In this document: piece by piece, positions 14,552 through 20,563 of the stretch
Numbering within the stretch: position 1 is the first letter of the stretch
Layout: the number at the start of each line of letters is the position of its first letter
Program-made: the position numbers and the translations under genes
The notes under the pieces: model-generated
What the model saw: only the letters and a program-made list of their open reading frames with translations
Database searches by the model: none
What the model was told of the DNA's origin: nothing
Origin: a virus
Virus record (IMG/VR): IMGVR_UViG_3300025137_000268
Coordinates: 1 to 25,134 of that record
DNA length: 25,134 nt
Direction: 5' to 3' (one strand)

Positions 14552-14565
14552 AGAACAATTGTTCT
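14552..14565. repeat. 14-bp perfect palindrome after the capsid gene
   Basis: AGAACAATTGTTCT is a perfect two-fold symmetric sequence beginning 3 bases after the capsid stop codon. It contains GAAC-N4-GTTC. It could be an operator or a weak hairpin that protects the capsid mRNA 3' end. Confidence 0.6.
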
Positions 14566-14570
14566 TGTTG

Positions 14571-14602
14571 GAAGGGGCGGCAGTTGCCGCCCTTTCTTTT
14601 TT
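14571..14602 (+). terminator. Strong rho-independent terminator after the capsid gene
   Basis: An 11-bp stem (AAGGGGCGGCA with TGCCGCCCTTT, one G-T) with a very small loop is followed by six Ts (14597-14602). It ends the long assembly transcript on the + strand. Confidence 0.92.
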
Positions 14603-14612
14603 GATGTATAGT
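14584..14612 (+). promoter_or_regulatory. Candidate promoter overlapping the capsid terminator
   Basis: TTGCCG (14584-14589) and TATAGT (14607-14612) are separated by 17 bases. The -35 lies in the right arm of the terminator stem. The -10 shares ATGTATAGT with the candidate promoter at 11604-11612. It would restart transcription for the gene at 14672, which otherwise would depend on terminator read-through. Confidence 0.45.
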
Positions 14613-14627
14613 TTTTTTATTCCCTGA

Positions 14628-14646
14628 CAGCCCTAATGTGGGGCTG
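14628..14646 (+). promoter_or_regulatory. Leader hairpin before the post-capsid gene
   Basis: CAGCCCT (14628-14634) pairs with GGGGCTG (14640-14646) around AATGT. It sits about 10 bases after the predicted transcript start and before the ribosome site AGGAG (14661-14665). The arrangement (-10 box, hairpin, free ribosome site) repeats the layout upstream of the portal gene. Confidence 0.45.
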
Positions 14647-14671
14647 ACTCTAGCCACGACAGGAGATCTCA

Positions 14672-15403
14672 ATGGCTACTACTACTTTCAACGGAGCGGT
14701 ACGCTCCGAAAATGGATTCAAAACCATTTCAAAAAGCTCTACGCTTGGAACTTTTACTGACCATATTGTTGCGACAAGCGGCGGTGTTCTTGAGGTTCAA
14801 AAAGTTGCTACATCTGGTGTAAACAATATTGTTGCAGCAGGAACGTCTACTGGTGCAAATAACGCCAGCTTGGGTACAGCGGCTACTATCTTCAACATTA
14901 CTCCAAACGCACATGGCTCTGGTATTGCTGATGCAGCCATCAACACCTTTGTTACAAAAATTGGTGGAGACATCACGACAACAATTCTTGTTGATCTTCA
15001 CGGTGGGCTTGCTTCAGGTGGCGCGGATGATGTTATTGGTACTGATGGCGGTACGGCAAACGCTTATATTGCTGAGTTGACTACTGCTGTTAATGGTATT
15101 CCTTACTTGATTGAGTTCGCTTGTTTAGAAGTTCCAACAGGTGGAGATCCAGATATTAATCTTGTTTGTTCTGCAACTGGAACGGACGCAGAAAATGCGG
15201 CTGTCACAAGTGGGACTGTTCTCCTTAACAACGGAGATTTAACACTTGGGTTTTATGTTGAAGCAGACGGTGGAGCGACACTAGCGGCACTTACTAAGAA
15301 GTTTTTGTATCTAACGTGTGGTGATGCAACTGATGCTGCCTATACTGCGGGTAAGCTGGTTATAAAGATTCACGGCGCAGCATTTGATTTCAATAACGGT
15401 TAA
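14672..15403 (+). CDS. Structural protein after the capsid gene (243 aa)
   Basis: This is a soluble Ala/Gly/Thr-rich beta protein starting ATTTFNGAVRSENGFKTISK, an FNGxVRSE..FKxI opening found in virion proteins next to capsid genes of many marine phages. It has no membrane span or catalytic motif. It is transcribed from its own likely promoter after the capsid terminator and has a clear AGGAG ribosome site. A leaky terminator separates it from the next gene. It is probably an abundant virion protein, either head decoration or tail-associated. Confidence 0.75.
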   Translation: MATTTFNGAVRSENGFKTISKSSTLGTFTDHIVATSGGVLEVQKVATSGVNNIVAAGTSTGANNASLGTAATIFNITPNAHGSGIADAAINTFVTKIGGDITTTILVDLHGGLASGGADDVIGTDGGTANAYIAELTTAVNGIPYLIEFACLEVPTGGDPDINLVCSATGTDAENAAVTSGTVLLNNGDLTLGFYVEADGGATLAALTKKFLYLTCGDATDAAYTAGKLVIKIHGAAFDFNNG

Positions 15404-15410
15404 TTTTTTT

Positions 15411-15436
15411 AGAGAGGGGTAAAACCCTCTCTTTTT
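15411..15436 (+). terminator. Rho-independent terminator just before the next ribosome site
   Basis: AGAGAGGG (15411-15418) pairs with CCCTCTCT (15425-15432) around GTAAAA, followed by five Ts. The next gene's Shine-Dalgarno (AAGGAG) begins immediately at 15437, so there is no room for a promoter between. It must be partly read through. Confidence 0.85.
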
Positions 15437-15448
15437 AAGGAGATTAAA

Positions 15449-16048
15449 ATGGGTCGTTCAGACGTAAAAGTCCAGTTTATCAGCGATGAAGTAGTAGCGG
15501 ATGATGATTTTATTGTCACTGCCGCTAGACCAAATACTGCTGCAACTTTAGCAAATACTGCATTTGCTTCTGGCGGAGCCAGAGTCTTATCAGTGACAAC
15601 GGCAGGAACAAGTGACAACGGTAAAAGTAATACTATTGTCGGTACAGATGTTTTTGACAACGTGATAACAGAAGTAATTACTTCTACTGGTTCTGCTGAA
15701 AACGTAGATGGAGCTAAATATTTTAAAACAGTTACTTCAGTTACAAGTTCTGCACAGTTTGCAGGGAACATAATTGTAGGATCTCTTGCTACTGCGGCTC
15801 AAGCTGTTTTTGGTGGGCCAGTTAGACTTAAAGGATATTCAATAGTATCTGGCGGAACAGCAGGTGTTATTGAGTTTGTTGATGGAACACCAGAGGATGG
15901 GACTGTATTATTTAAGGCAAGAACCATTGGCACAGATAATACAACGCTAGATAATACTATCCCAGATGAAGGGATTTTGTTTCAAAGCGGTTTATCTATT
16001 AAATACACAGTTGGTACGATTGATATGATGAATTTTTTCTATGCCTAG
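15449..16048 (+). CDS. Beta-rich structural protein (199 aa)
   Basis: The first part carries a VVADDDFIVTAARPNTAATL strand set. A region of the type IVGTDVFDNVITEVIT with GAKYFKTVTSVTSS follows, a pattern common in phage virion proteins of marine origin. The C-terminal 70 residues (VRLKGYSIVSGGTAGVIEFV and IPDEGILFQSGLSIKYTVGT) look like a second beta domain often found at the end of capsid- or tail-associated proteins. It lies just downstream of a leaky terminator, which implies lower expression than the previous gene. A structural role is likely, but the exact site is unknown. Confidence 0.75.
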   Translation: MGRSDVKVQFISDEVVADDDFIVTAARPNTAATLANTAFASGGARVLSVTTAGTSDNGKSNTIVGTDVFDNVITEVITSTGSAENVDGAKYFKTVTSVTSSAQFAGNIIVGSLATAAQAVFGGPVRLKGYSIVSGGTAGVIEFVDGTPEDGTVLFKARTIGTDNTTLDNTIPDEGILFQSGLSIKYTVGTIDMMNFFYA

Positions 16049-16331
16049 AAAAAAAGAAACACCGATTAAAAACTCGGTGAAATCTGGTAATTTTCGCGCT
16101 ACCAAAAAAGGCGCGGGAATGACAGAAAAAGGCGTAAAAGCTTATAGAAAAGCTAATCCTGGTAGCAAGCTTAAAACAGCAGTTACTGGCAAGGTTAAAA
16201 AAGGAAGCACAGCTGCCAAAAGACGCAAATCATTTTGCGCTAGGTCTGCTGGGCAGATGAAGAAGTTTCCAAAGGCAGCTAAAAACCCTAACAGTCGGTT
16301 GCGTCAGGCTAGAAAAAGGTGGAAATGTTAA
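16041..16331 (+). CDS. Small basic Cys-ended protein with KGVKAYRKANPGSKLKTAV motif
   Basis: This 96-residue protein has the strongly conserved phage motif GAGMTEKGVKAYRKANPGSK followed by LKTAVT, then AKRRKSFCARSAGQMKK and a C-terminal RKRWKC. I recognise the motif from cyanophages and other marine phages, where it is a domain of unknown function (I believe DUF6321). Lys/Arg content is very high. Two cysteines, in SFCAR and at the last residue, could bind metal. It overlaps the previous gene by 8 bases and the next by 7. A DNA- or virion-associated role is likely but unproven. Confidence 0.85.
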   Translation: MPRKKETPIKNSVKSGNFRATKKGAGMTEKGVKAYRKANPGSKLKTAVTGKVKKGSTAAKRRKSFCARSAGQMKKFPKAAKNPNSRLRQARKRWKC

Positions 16332-16600
16332 GTTCTCAGTTCGTAGCAGGAACTATTTTTGTAGCTTTTATAGGCGCTTGTGTCGCTGGTCTTACATGGA
16401 TTTCATCAACTCTTATTGAAGTTGATAAAAATGTGGCAGTCATGGCTATGAAGATTGATACTAATAATGAAAAAATAGACCAGCTTCATGACATGATTAG
16501 GCCTATGTGGGAAGAATTCACAGGAAGGACTTACGATGACAATCTCGCGCAGTTCGATCCCGAAGCAGATTTCAAATTCACCGTCAAAGCGGAGTTCTAA
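16325..16600 (+). CDS. Single-span membrane protein (91 aa)
   Basis: ATG 16325 overlaps the upstream stop (ATGTTAA) and is preferred over GTG 16319. A hydrophobic span near the N-terminus (FVAGTIFVAFIGACVAGLTW) is followed by a charged helix, VAVMAMKIDTNNEKIDQLHD, likely a coiled coil, and an acidic tail. The layout resembles small holin-like or spanin-like proteins, but no decisive motif is present. It sits among tiny basic genes rather than beside a lysis enzyme. Confidence 0.75.
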   Translation: MLSSQFVAGTIFVAFIGACVAGLTWISSTLIEVDKNVAVMAMKIDTNNEKIDQLHDMIRPMWEEFTGRTYDDNLAQFDPEADFKFTVKAEF

Positions 16601-16601
16601 A

Positions 16602-16880
16602 ATGCCAAAAGACGCTTGTTATAGTAAAGTAAAAGCTCGTTACAGAGTTTTTCCAAGCGCATATGCTTCAGGCGCTATTGCGAAATGCAGAAAAGTTGGT
16701 GCCGCTAATTACGGCACTGGCGGCAAGAAGAAAGCCAAGAAGAAGGCCACTGGTGGTGCTGTTACAATGAATAATGGAGGGGCAGTTACAAGGGCAAAGC
16801 GTCCTTCAAAAAACCCTAACATCGCAAGAGGGTGTGGCGCAATAATGGAAAATAGAAGAAAATCTACTAAATATTCTTAA
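16602..16880 (+). CDS. Small basic Cys protein with two GGAV tags and RGCG end
   Basis: ATG 16602 with GCGGAG upstream is chosen over the in-frame ATG 16536, which lies inside the previous gene. It begins with a motif recognisable from cyanophages, CYSKVKARYRVFPSAYASGA then IAKCRKVGAANYG, with paired cysteines (residues 6 and 30). A Lys tract and the double tag GGAVTMNNGGAVTRAKRP follow. The C-terminus, IARGCGAIMENRRKS plus KYS, aligns with the RGxG...RK endings of the proteins at 5935 and 9441. It thus joins a conserved phage domain to the window's recurring tag. Confidence 0.85.
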   Translation: MPKDACYSKVKARYRVFPSAYASGAIAKCRKVGAANYGTGGKKKAKKKATGGAVTMNNGGAVTRAKRPSKNPNIARGCGAIMENRRKSTKYS

Positions 16881-16895
16881 GTTTTAGAGGGTCTT

Positions 16896-17372
16896 ATGGA
16901 ACCGATTAGCACTGCACTAGCAGGTATCAGCTTAGTAAAAGCGGCAGTAGACGGAATTAAAAGTGCTATCGGTACAGCTAATGACATTGGCGAAATAGCT
17001 GATCATATAGACAACCTGTTTGCTGGTGAGCAACAGACTCAACGCGCTAGAAACAAAAAATCTGGTGTAAACCAGTTTGATGTTAGTTCTGTGGCAAAAG
17101 AAACTATTGACGCTCGGCTTGCGGCAGAAAAGTTATATGAAGTGTCTGTGATGGTTGACCAAAGATTCGGTCATGGAACGTGGTCTGGCATTGTCAATGA
17201 ACGTGCTAAACGGATACAAGAAGCCAAAGAAGTAGCAAAGCAAGAACAGGTAGAACGCAATCGCAAGAACCATGAGTTGATGGAGCTTGCTAAGACTGTT
17301 GGCATATCTCTTATGGCTATAATATTTGTTGCTGTCTGCATCACAGCCTCAATCATGTTTGCGAGCAACTGA
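16896..17372 (+). CDS. Helical protein with C-terminal membrane anchor (158 aa)
   Basis: The N-terminus (ISTALAGISLVKAAVDGIKS) is an amphipathic helix. Residues 30-110 are mixed helical, and residues about 100-130 form a charged coiled coil (ERAKRIQEAKEVAKQEQVER). A C-terminal span, VGISLMAIIFVAVCITASIM, runs to the end. This tail-anchored topology is uncommon among structural proteins and suggests a membrane-facing role, such as entry or lysis. Similar proteins occur in T4-like cyanophages as unknowns. Its stop overlaps the next start (TGATG). Confidence 0.75.
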   Translation: MEPISTALAGISLVKAAVDGIKSAIGTANDIGEIADHIDNLFAGEQQTQRARNKKSGVNQFDVSSVAKETIDARLAAEKLYEVSVMVDQRFGHGTWSGIVNERAKRIQEAKEVAKQEQVERNRKNHELMELAKTVGISLMAIIFVAVCITASIMFASN

Positions 17373-17572
17373 TGTTTACAGCGGTTCTTATAATATGTGC
17401 GCCGCTACTTGGTGCTGATTGTATTGAGGTAGTAGATGCCAAAGGCCCATACGATAGGCAGGCTGAGTGTATTGAGCGTGTGCTTCAGATGTTCCAAGAC
17501 ACACAGCTTTTGTTTCCTGCGCCATACAAGTCTGTAAGCTACCGATGTGACAATAAATATAAGAGAGTGTAA
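17372..17572 (+). CDS. 66-aa secreted or membrane-proximal Cys protein
   Basis: The N-terminal 15 residues (MFTAVLIICAPLLGA) are hydrophobic and could act as an export signal or short anchor, though they lack the usual positive charge. The rest is a small polar domain with Cys17, Cys32 and Cys59, which could form a disulfide outside the cytoplasm. The end reads SVSYRCDNKYKRV. It is coupled to the preceding tail-anchored gene by a TGATG overlap, so the two may act together at the envelope. No family is assigned. Confidence 0.65.
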   Translation: MFTAVLIICAPLLGADCIEVVDAKGPYDRQAECIERVLQMFQDTQLLFPAPYKSVSYRCDNKYKRV

Positions 17573-17854
17573 ATGACAGTAAGGAAAACAAAAAGTGGGC
17601 TTGCTCTCAAGCGATGGTTCAAAGAAAACTGGAAAGACGTTTCCACGGGGAAAGCATGTGGGCGTAGCAAAGGTGAAAAACGGGGTACTCCATATTGTCG
17701 CCCCAGCAAAAGGATCTCTTCTAAGACCCCTAAAACCTCCAAAGAGATGACAGCTAAAGAAAAAAGTAGTAGAATAACACAGAAGAAAAAACTTGGTCAA
17801 CCAGCGGGTAAGCCAAGAAGAGTTAAATCTTTAAAAAGGAGAACCAAGAAATGA
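17573..17854 (+). CDS. Small basic protein with WFKENWKDV...CGRSKGEKRG motif
   Basis: The 93 residues begin with ALKRWFKENWKDVSTGKACG, then RSKGEKRGTPYCRPSKRISS with KTPKTS and a Lys-rich end. I recognise this motif from cyanophages and other large marine viruses as a domain of unknown function (I believe DUF5872). Two cysteines (in KACGR and PYCRP) flank the basic loop, again suggesting a metal-binding mini-domain. It is the third such protein in 2 kb. The last codons contain AAGGAG, which serves as the ribosome site for the overlapping next gene. Confidence 0.85.
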   Translation: MTVRKTKSGLALKRWFKENWKDVSTGKACGRSKGEKRGTPYCRPSKRISSKTPKTSKEMTAKEKSSRITQKKKLGQPAGKPRRVKSLKRRTKK

Positions 17855-17979
17855 TGAAGAAAAAAGGAATGGCTAAAGGTGGCGTTGCAAAAATGCGTGG
17901 CGGTGGCATGATGAAGAAAAAAGGCTACGCTAAGGGCGGCGTTGCAATGAAGAAAAAAGGCATGGCTAAAGGTGGTGCA
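17851..17979 (+). repeat. Three DNA repeats of the MKKKG-AKGG unit
   Basis: Copies begin at 17851, 17908 and 17947, each opening ATG(ATG)AAGAAAAAAGG and continuing to a GGTGG/GGCGG core. The last two are 39 bp apart. The DNA-level identity indicates recent expansion. Confidence 0.85.
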
Positions 17980-18048
17980 TCAAAAATGTCTGTAGCTCAA
18001 CTTAGATCGGCTGCAAAGAAAATGGGGATGAAGGTAGTAAAGGCCTAA
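17851..18048 (+). CDS. 65-aa repeat protein with three MKKKGMAKGGVA units
   Basis: Three copies of a (M)MKKKG(M/Y)AKGG(V/A)A unit make up the first two thirds, and the rest is a basic helix (MSVAQLRSAAKKMGMKVVKA). Every repeat contains the GG-V/A element of the window's tag family. The start overlaps the previous stop (ATGATGA). Lys and Gly make up most of the repeat part. It could be a multivalent version of the tag or a DNA-condensing peptide; nothing shows a catalytic function. Confidence 0.75.
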   Translation: MMKKKGMAKGGVAKMRGGGMMKKKGYAKGGVAMKKKGMAKGGASKMSVAQLRSAAKKMGMKVVKA

Positions 18049-18049
18049 A

Positions 18050-18727
18050 ATGCCTTTTTTACAAAGCAATATACCTCACTTTAAGTGCTGGGTTCGCCGT
18101 GAGTATACGGTAAATCACGAGCGTTATCATGGTGAATTTTTGCACGGCATGGCTATTGCGGTTACTACCATACCAAATAGATGCTTAAGTTTTCAGATGA
18201 TTTTTACTGGATGCGAAGTAGATGGTACTGATGACCCTAATGTTCATGGCGGTGCGATGTGGGCTCGTATGCCCATTACAGCGTTAGTTGGAGACACTCC
18301 TTTTGAAGAGTGGCCTGAACCGATGCCCGTGCATTTGGCTCAACCTTGGGATTGTATGTCTCATACGCATGCTGTTTACCGTATGGAAAGAACTCACCCT
18401 TGCCCTTGGTTGGCGAAAATAGGTTCAGACTTTTTCCCAGCAAAATACTATTTTACAGTAGATTACACGGAAAGCGAAATAGCTGATGACCCAGCGCAGC
18501 ACAAACAAAGTCATGTTTTAGAGCTTTTGGACGCGGGTAAATATACTGGAAATATCGTTGCTTTGCCTAATAACCGTGTTCGTACTACACATCCAGCATG
18601 GTTTGAAACTGGGCAAGGCGCTCCTGATTTCTTGCCCTCACAGCATATACACTATTCAAAATCAGATTTAGACTATACAATGGATGTGAATCAGATTTTT
18701 AACAACCTGTATGCGGATGATAAATAA
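18050..18727 (+). CDS. Conserved unknown phage protein (225 aa)
   Basis: This compact soluble protein is rich in Trp, His and Pro. Visible segments are FKCWVRREYTVNHERYHGEF, then HGMAIAVTTIPNRCLSFQMI with FTGCEVDGTDDPNVHGGAMW (about 10-75), and WDCMSHTHAVYRMERTHPCP (about 100-120). The many His, Cys and Asp residues leave metal binding open. It lies at the head of the connector/tail module, is coupled to the next gene by overlap, and resembles unknown proteins in other marine phage tail modules. It is probably a virion or assembly protein. Confidence 0.75.
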   Translation: MPFLQSNIPHFKCWVRREYTVNHERYHGEFLHGMAIAVTTIPNRCLSFQMIFTGCEVDGTDDPNVHGGAMWARMPITALVGDTPFEEWPEPMPVHLAQPWDCMSHTHAVYRMERTHPCPWLAKIGSDFFPAKYYFTVDYTESEIADDPAQHKQSHVLELLDAGKYTGNIVALPNNRVRTTHPAWFETGQGAPDFLPSQHIHYSKSDLDYTMDVNQIFNNLYADDK

Positions 18728-19395
18728 TGACTGTTTCTGGGTCAACTAACTTTGAGCTAGATGTAAGTGATTACATTGAAGAAGCTTTTGAAAGATGTGG
18801 ATTAGAGGTTCGCACTGGTTACGACCTAAAGACCGCCAAGCGTTCTTTAAATTTAATGTTTGCTGATTGGGCTAATCGCGGCCTTAATCAATGGACTATT
18901 GCGCAGCGTACCCAAGCTTTAACGCAAGGCACTGCTAGTTATACTATTGATGCAGACGTTATTGATGTTCTGTCTATGGTTGTGAGAAGAAGCGATTCTG
19001 ACTTGTCCATGTCAAGAATAAGCAGAGATTCTTATATATCAATAAATTCAAAAGACACTCAATCTAGGCCTTCGCAGTTTTTTATTGATCGTCAGGTAAC
19101 ACCTGTAATCAAAATCTGGCCTACTCCTGAAAACAGTACAGATGTACTGATTTACGATTGCCTGACAAGAATTGATGACGCTGACACTTTTTCCAACACG
19201 GTAGATGTTCCGTTTAGATTTTATCCCTGTTTAGCTGCTGGACTTGCTTACTACCTGTCCATTAAGAAAGCGCCAGAAAGAATACAGGTGTTAAAAACCA
19301 TATATGATGAAGAGTTTGATAAGGCGCAGGCAGAAGATCGTGATAGAGCATCGTTTAATGTAAGCCCCAACCTTCAATTCTACAGGATTAGGTAA
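18727..19395 (+). CDS. Head-completion protein, P22 gp4-like
   Basis: This is a helical N-terminal domain followed by a beta part. The signature is DYIEEAFERCGLE, then TGYDLKTAKRSLNLMFADWA with NRGLNQWTI, the pattern of P22 gp4-type tail accessory factors that bind below the portal and close the head. The C-terminal helix (APERIQVLKTIYDEEFDKAQ) also fits. At 222 residues it is slightly longer than P22 gp4 (166). It is the first recognisable neck gene and is coupled to neighbours by overlaps. Confidence 0.8.
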   Translation: MTVSGSTNFELDVSDYIEEAFERCGLEVRTGYDLKTAKRSLNLMFADWANRGLNQWTIAQRTQALTQGTASYTIDADVIDVLSMVVRRSDSDLSMSRISRDSYISINSKDTQSRPSQFFIDRQVTPVIKIWPTPENSTDVLIYDCLTRIDDADTFSNTVDVPFRFYPCLAAGLAYYLSIKKAPERIQVLKTIYDEEFDKAQAEDRDRASFNVSPNLQFYRIR

Positions 19396-19715
19396 TGGGT
19401 AAATTTGCCGCTGGGAAAGATGCTTATGGTATTTCTGACAGATCTGGATTTAGGTATCGTTTGCGCGACATGAGAAAGGAGTGGAATGGGCTTCTTGTTG
19501 GAAAAGACGAATACGAAGAAAAGCATCCTCAAATAGAATCTGTTAGACATACAATTGATGCAGAATCTTTGCGTGATGCTCGTCCAGACATTCAAATAGG
19601 TGAAGATTTTATGGCTTTTGTTGTTTATACCAACACTGGTCTTGGCATAATAGGAACCGAACTAAATAGCTTTGAGGCTACTGCTAGTTTAGGAACGGTA
19701 ACGGTGACAACATGA
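19395..19715 (+). CDS. Conserved small structural protein (106 aa)
   Basis: The beginning, MGKFAAGKDAYGISDRSGFR, then YRLRDMRKEWNGLLVGKDEY and EEKHPQIE, is a familiar opening of short proteins in the neck/tail modules of many marine and freshwater phages, where the function is unnamed. The second half is beta-rich with Gly/Thr. The N-terminal pattern (GKF..GK.A..ISDRSG) is well kept, so it is likely a virion part near the connector. Its start and stop overlap both neighbours. Confidence 0.78.
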   Translation: MGKFAAGKDAYGISDRSGFRYRLRDMRKEWNGLLVGKDEYEEKHPQIESVRHTIDAESLRDARPDIQIGEDFMAFVVYTNTGLGIIGTELNSFEATASLGTVTVTT

Positions 19716-20563
19716 GCTTTACATATTCAACATTAAAGACAGCTTTGCAACAATGGACAGAAAACTCTGAGGCTACTTTTATAAGCAACCTTAGTTTCTT
19801 CATTAAAAATGCAGAAGAAAGAATATTAAAAGAAGTTGATTTAGACTATTTTCGCAAGAACGTAACTGGAACAACAACTTCTGATAACCAGTTCTTAGCT
19901 GTTCCCACAGATTACTTAGCTTCTTTTAGCTTAAGTGTTACAAATTCTAGCACTAAAGAATTTTTATTACAGAAAGACGTTAATTTTATACAAGAGTTTA
20001 ATCCTACATCTGCAACTGGAACTCCAAAATATTACGCTGTTTATGATTATCAAAACTTTATTTTGTCTCCTGTTCCTGACACCAGTTACTCTGCTGAATT
20101 GCATTATTTTTATAGGCCAGATAGCCTAACTGTAAGTCAGTTTGTGTTAACTTTAAGCAGTGTTACTGGGACTTTTGTTGACAGTGAAACAATTACAGGT
20201 AGCACAAGTGGCGCAACAACCACAATTGGAGAGGCTTTAACATCCACCACATCTAGGATTATTATTCCTAGCACAGATTTCACAGTAGGTGAAACAGTTA
20301 CAGGAGCAACAAGCGGTGCAACAGGCACAGTTGTTTCTACTGGTGCTGATTCTACTTTAACATGGGTAAGCGAAAATGCCCCTAATGCTCTGTTGTATGC
20401 TTCATTAATTGAGGCTTATACATTTATGAAGGGCGAGACAGACATACTTCAGTTATACATAGCTAGGTATGCAGAGTCTCTTCAAAGGCTGAAGAACTAC
20501 GCTGATGGTGTAGAGAACACAGACGCATATCGTGAAGGGCTAGTAAGGGCAAACAAGACATGA
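19712..20563 (+). CDS. Head-tail adaptor protein with beta-repeat insertion
   Basis: The helical start (TYSTLKTALQQWTENSEATF), then NAEERILKEVDLDYFRKNVT and the middle YYAVYDYQNFILSPVPDTSY with LHYFYRPDSL match phage adaptor proteins that join neck to tail. The C-terminal helices (ENAPNALLYASLIEAYTFMK, ESLQRLKNYADG) complete that fold. Between them, residues about 145-215, is a Thr/Gly/Ser-rich insertion with two units of the type GET(I/V)TG(S/A)TSGAT. The insert lies in an exposed loop of the family and is unusual. The start overlaps the previous stop (ATGA). Confidence 0.8.
   Translation: MSFTYSTLKTALQQWTENSEATFISNLSFFIKNAEERILKEVDLDYFRKNVTGTTTSDNQFLAVPTDYLASFSLSVTNSSTKEFLLQKDVNFIQEFNPTSATGTPKYYAVYDYQNFILSPVPDTSYSAELHYFYRPDSLTVSQFVLTLSSVTGTFVDSETITGSTSGATTTIGEALTSTTSRIIIPSTDFTVGETVTGATSGATGTVVSTGADSTLTWVSENAPNALLYASLIEAYTFMKGETDILQLYIARYAESLQRLKNYADGVENTDAYREGLVRANKT
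20184..20333 (+). repeat. Two GETVTGATSGAT-type repeats in the adaptor gene
   Basis: Copies near 20184 and 20288 share GTGAAACA(A/G)TTACAGG and continue as CACAAGTGGCGCAAC/AACAAGCGGTGCAAC. They encode ETITGSTSGATT and ETVTGATSGATG about 35 residues apart and lie inside the inserted domain. Confidence 0.85.

Noticed and set aside
14552-14565. Palindrome as an SOS (LexA) box
   Set aside because: GAAC-N4-GTTC resembles the Gram-positive LexA site, but the host is unknown, the site lies between a stop codon and a terminator, and no promoter overlaps it. It is kept only as an unassigned palindrome.
17851-17979. Short repeats as a possible CRISPR array
   Set aside because: The units are in-frame, translated, have no unique spacers of constant length, and encode a Lys/Gly repeat.
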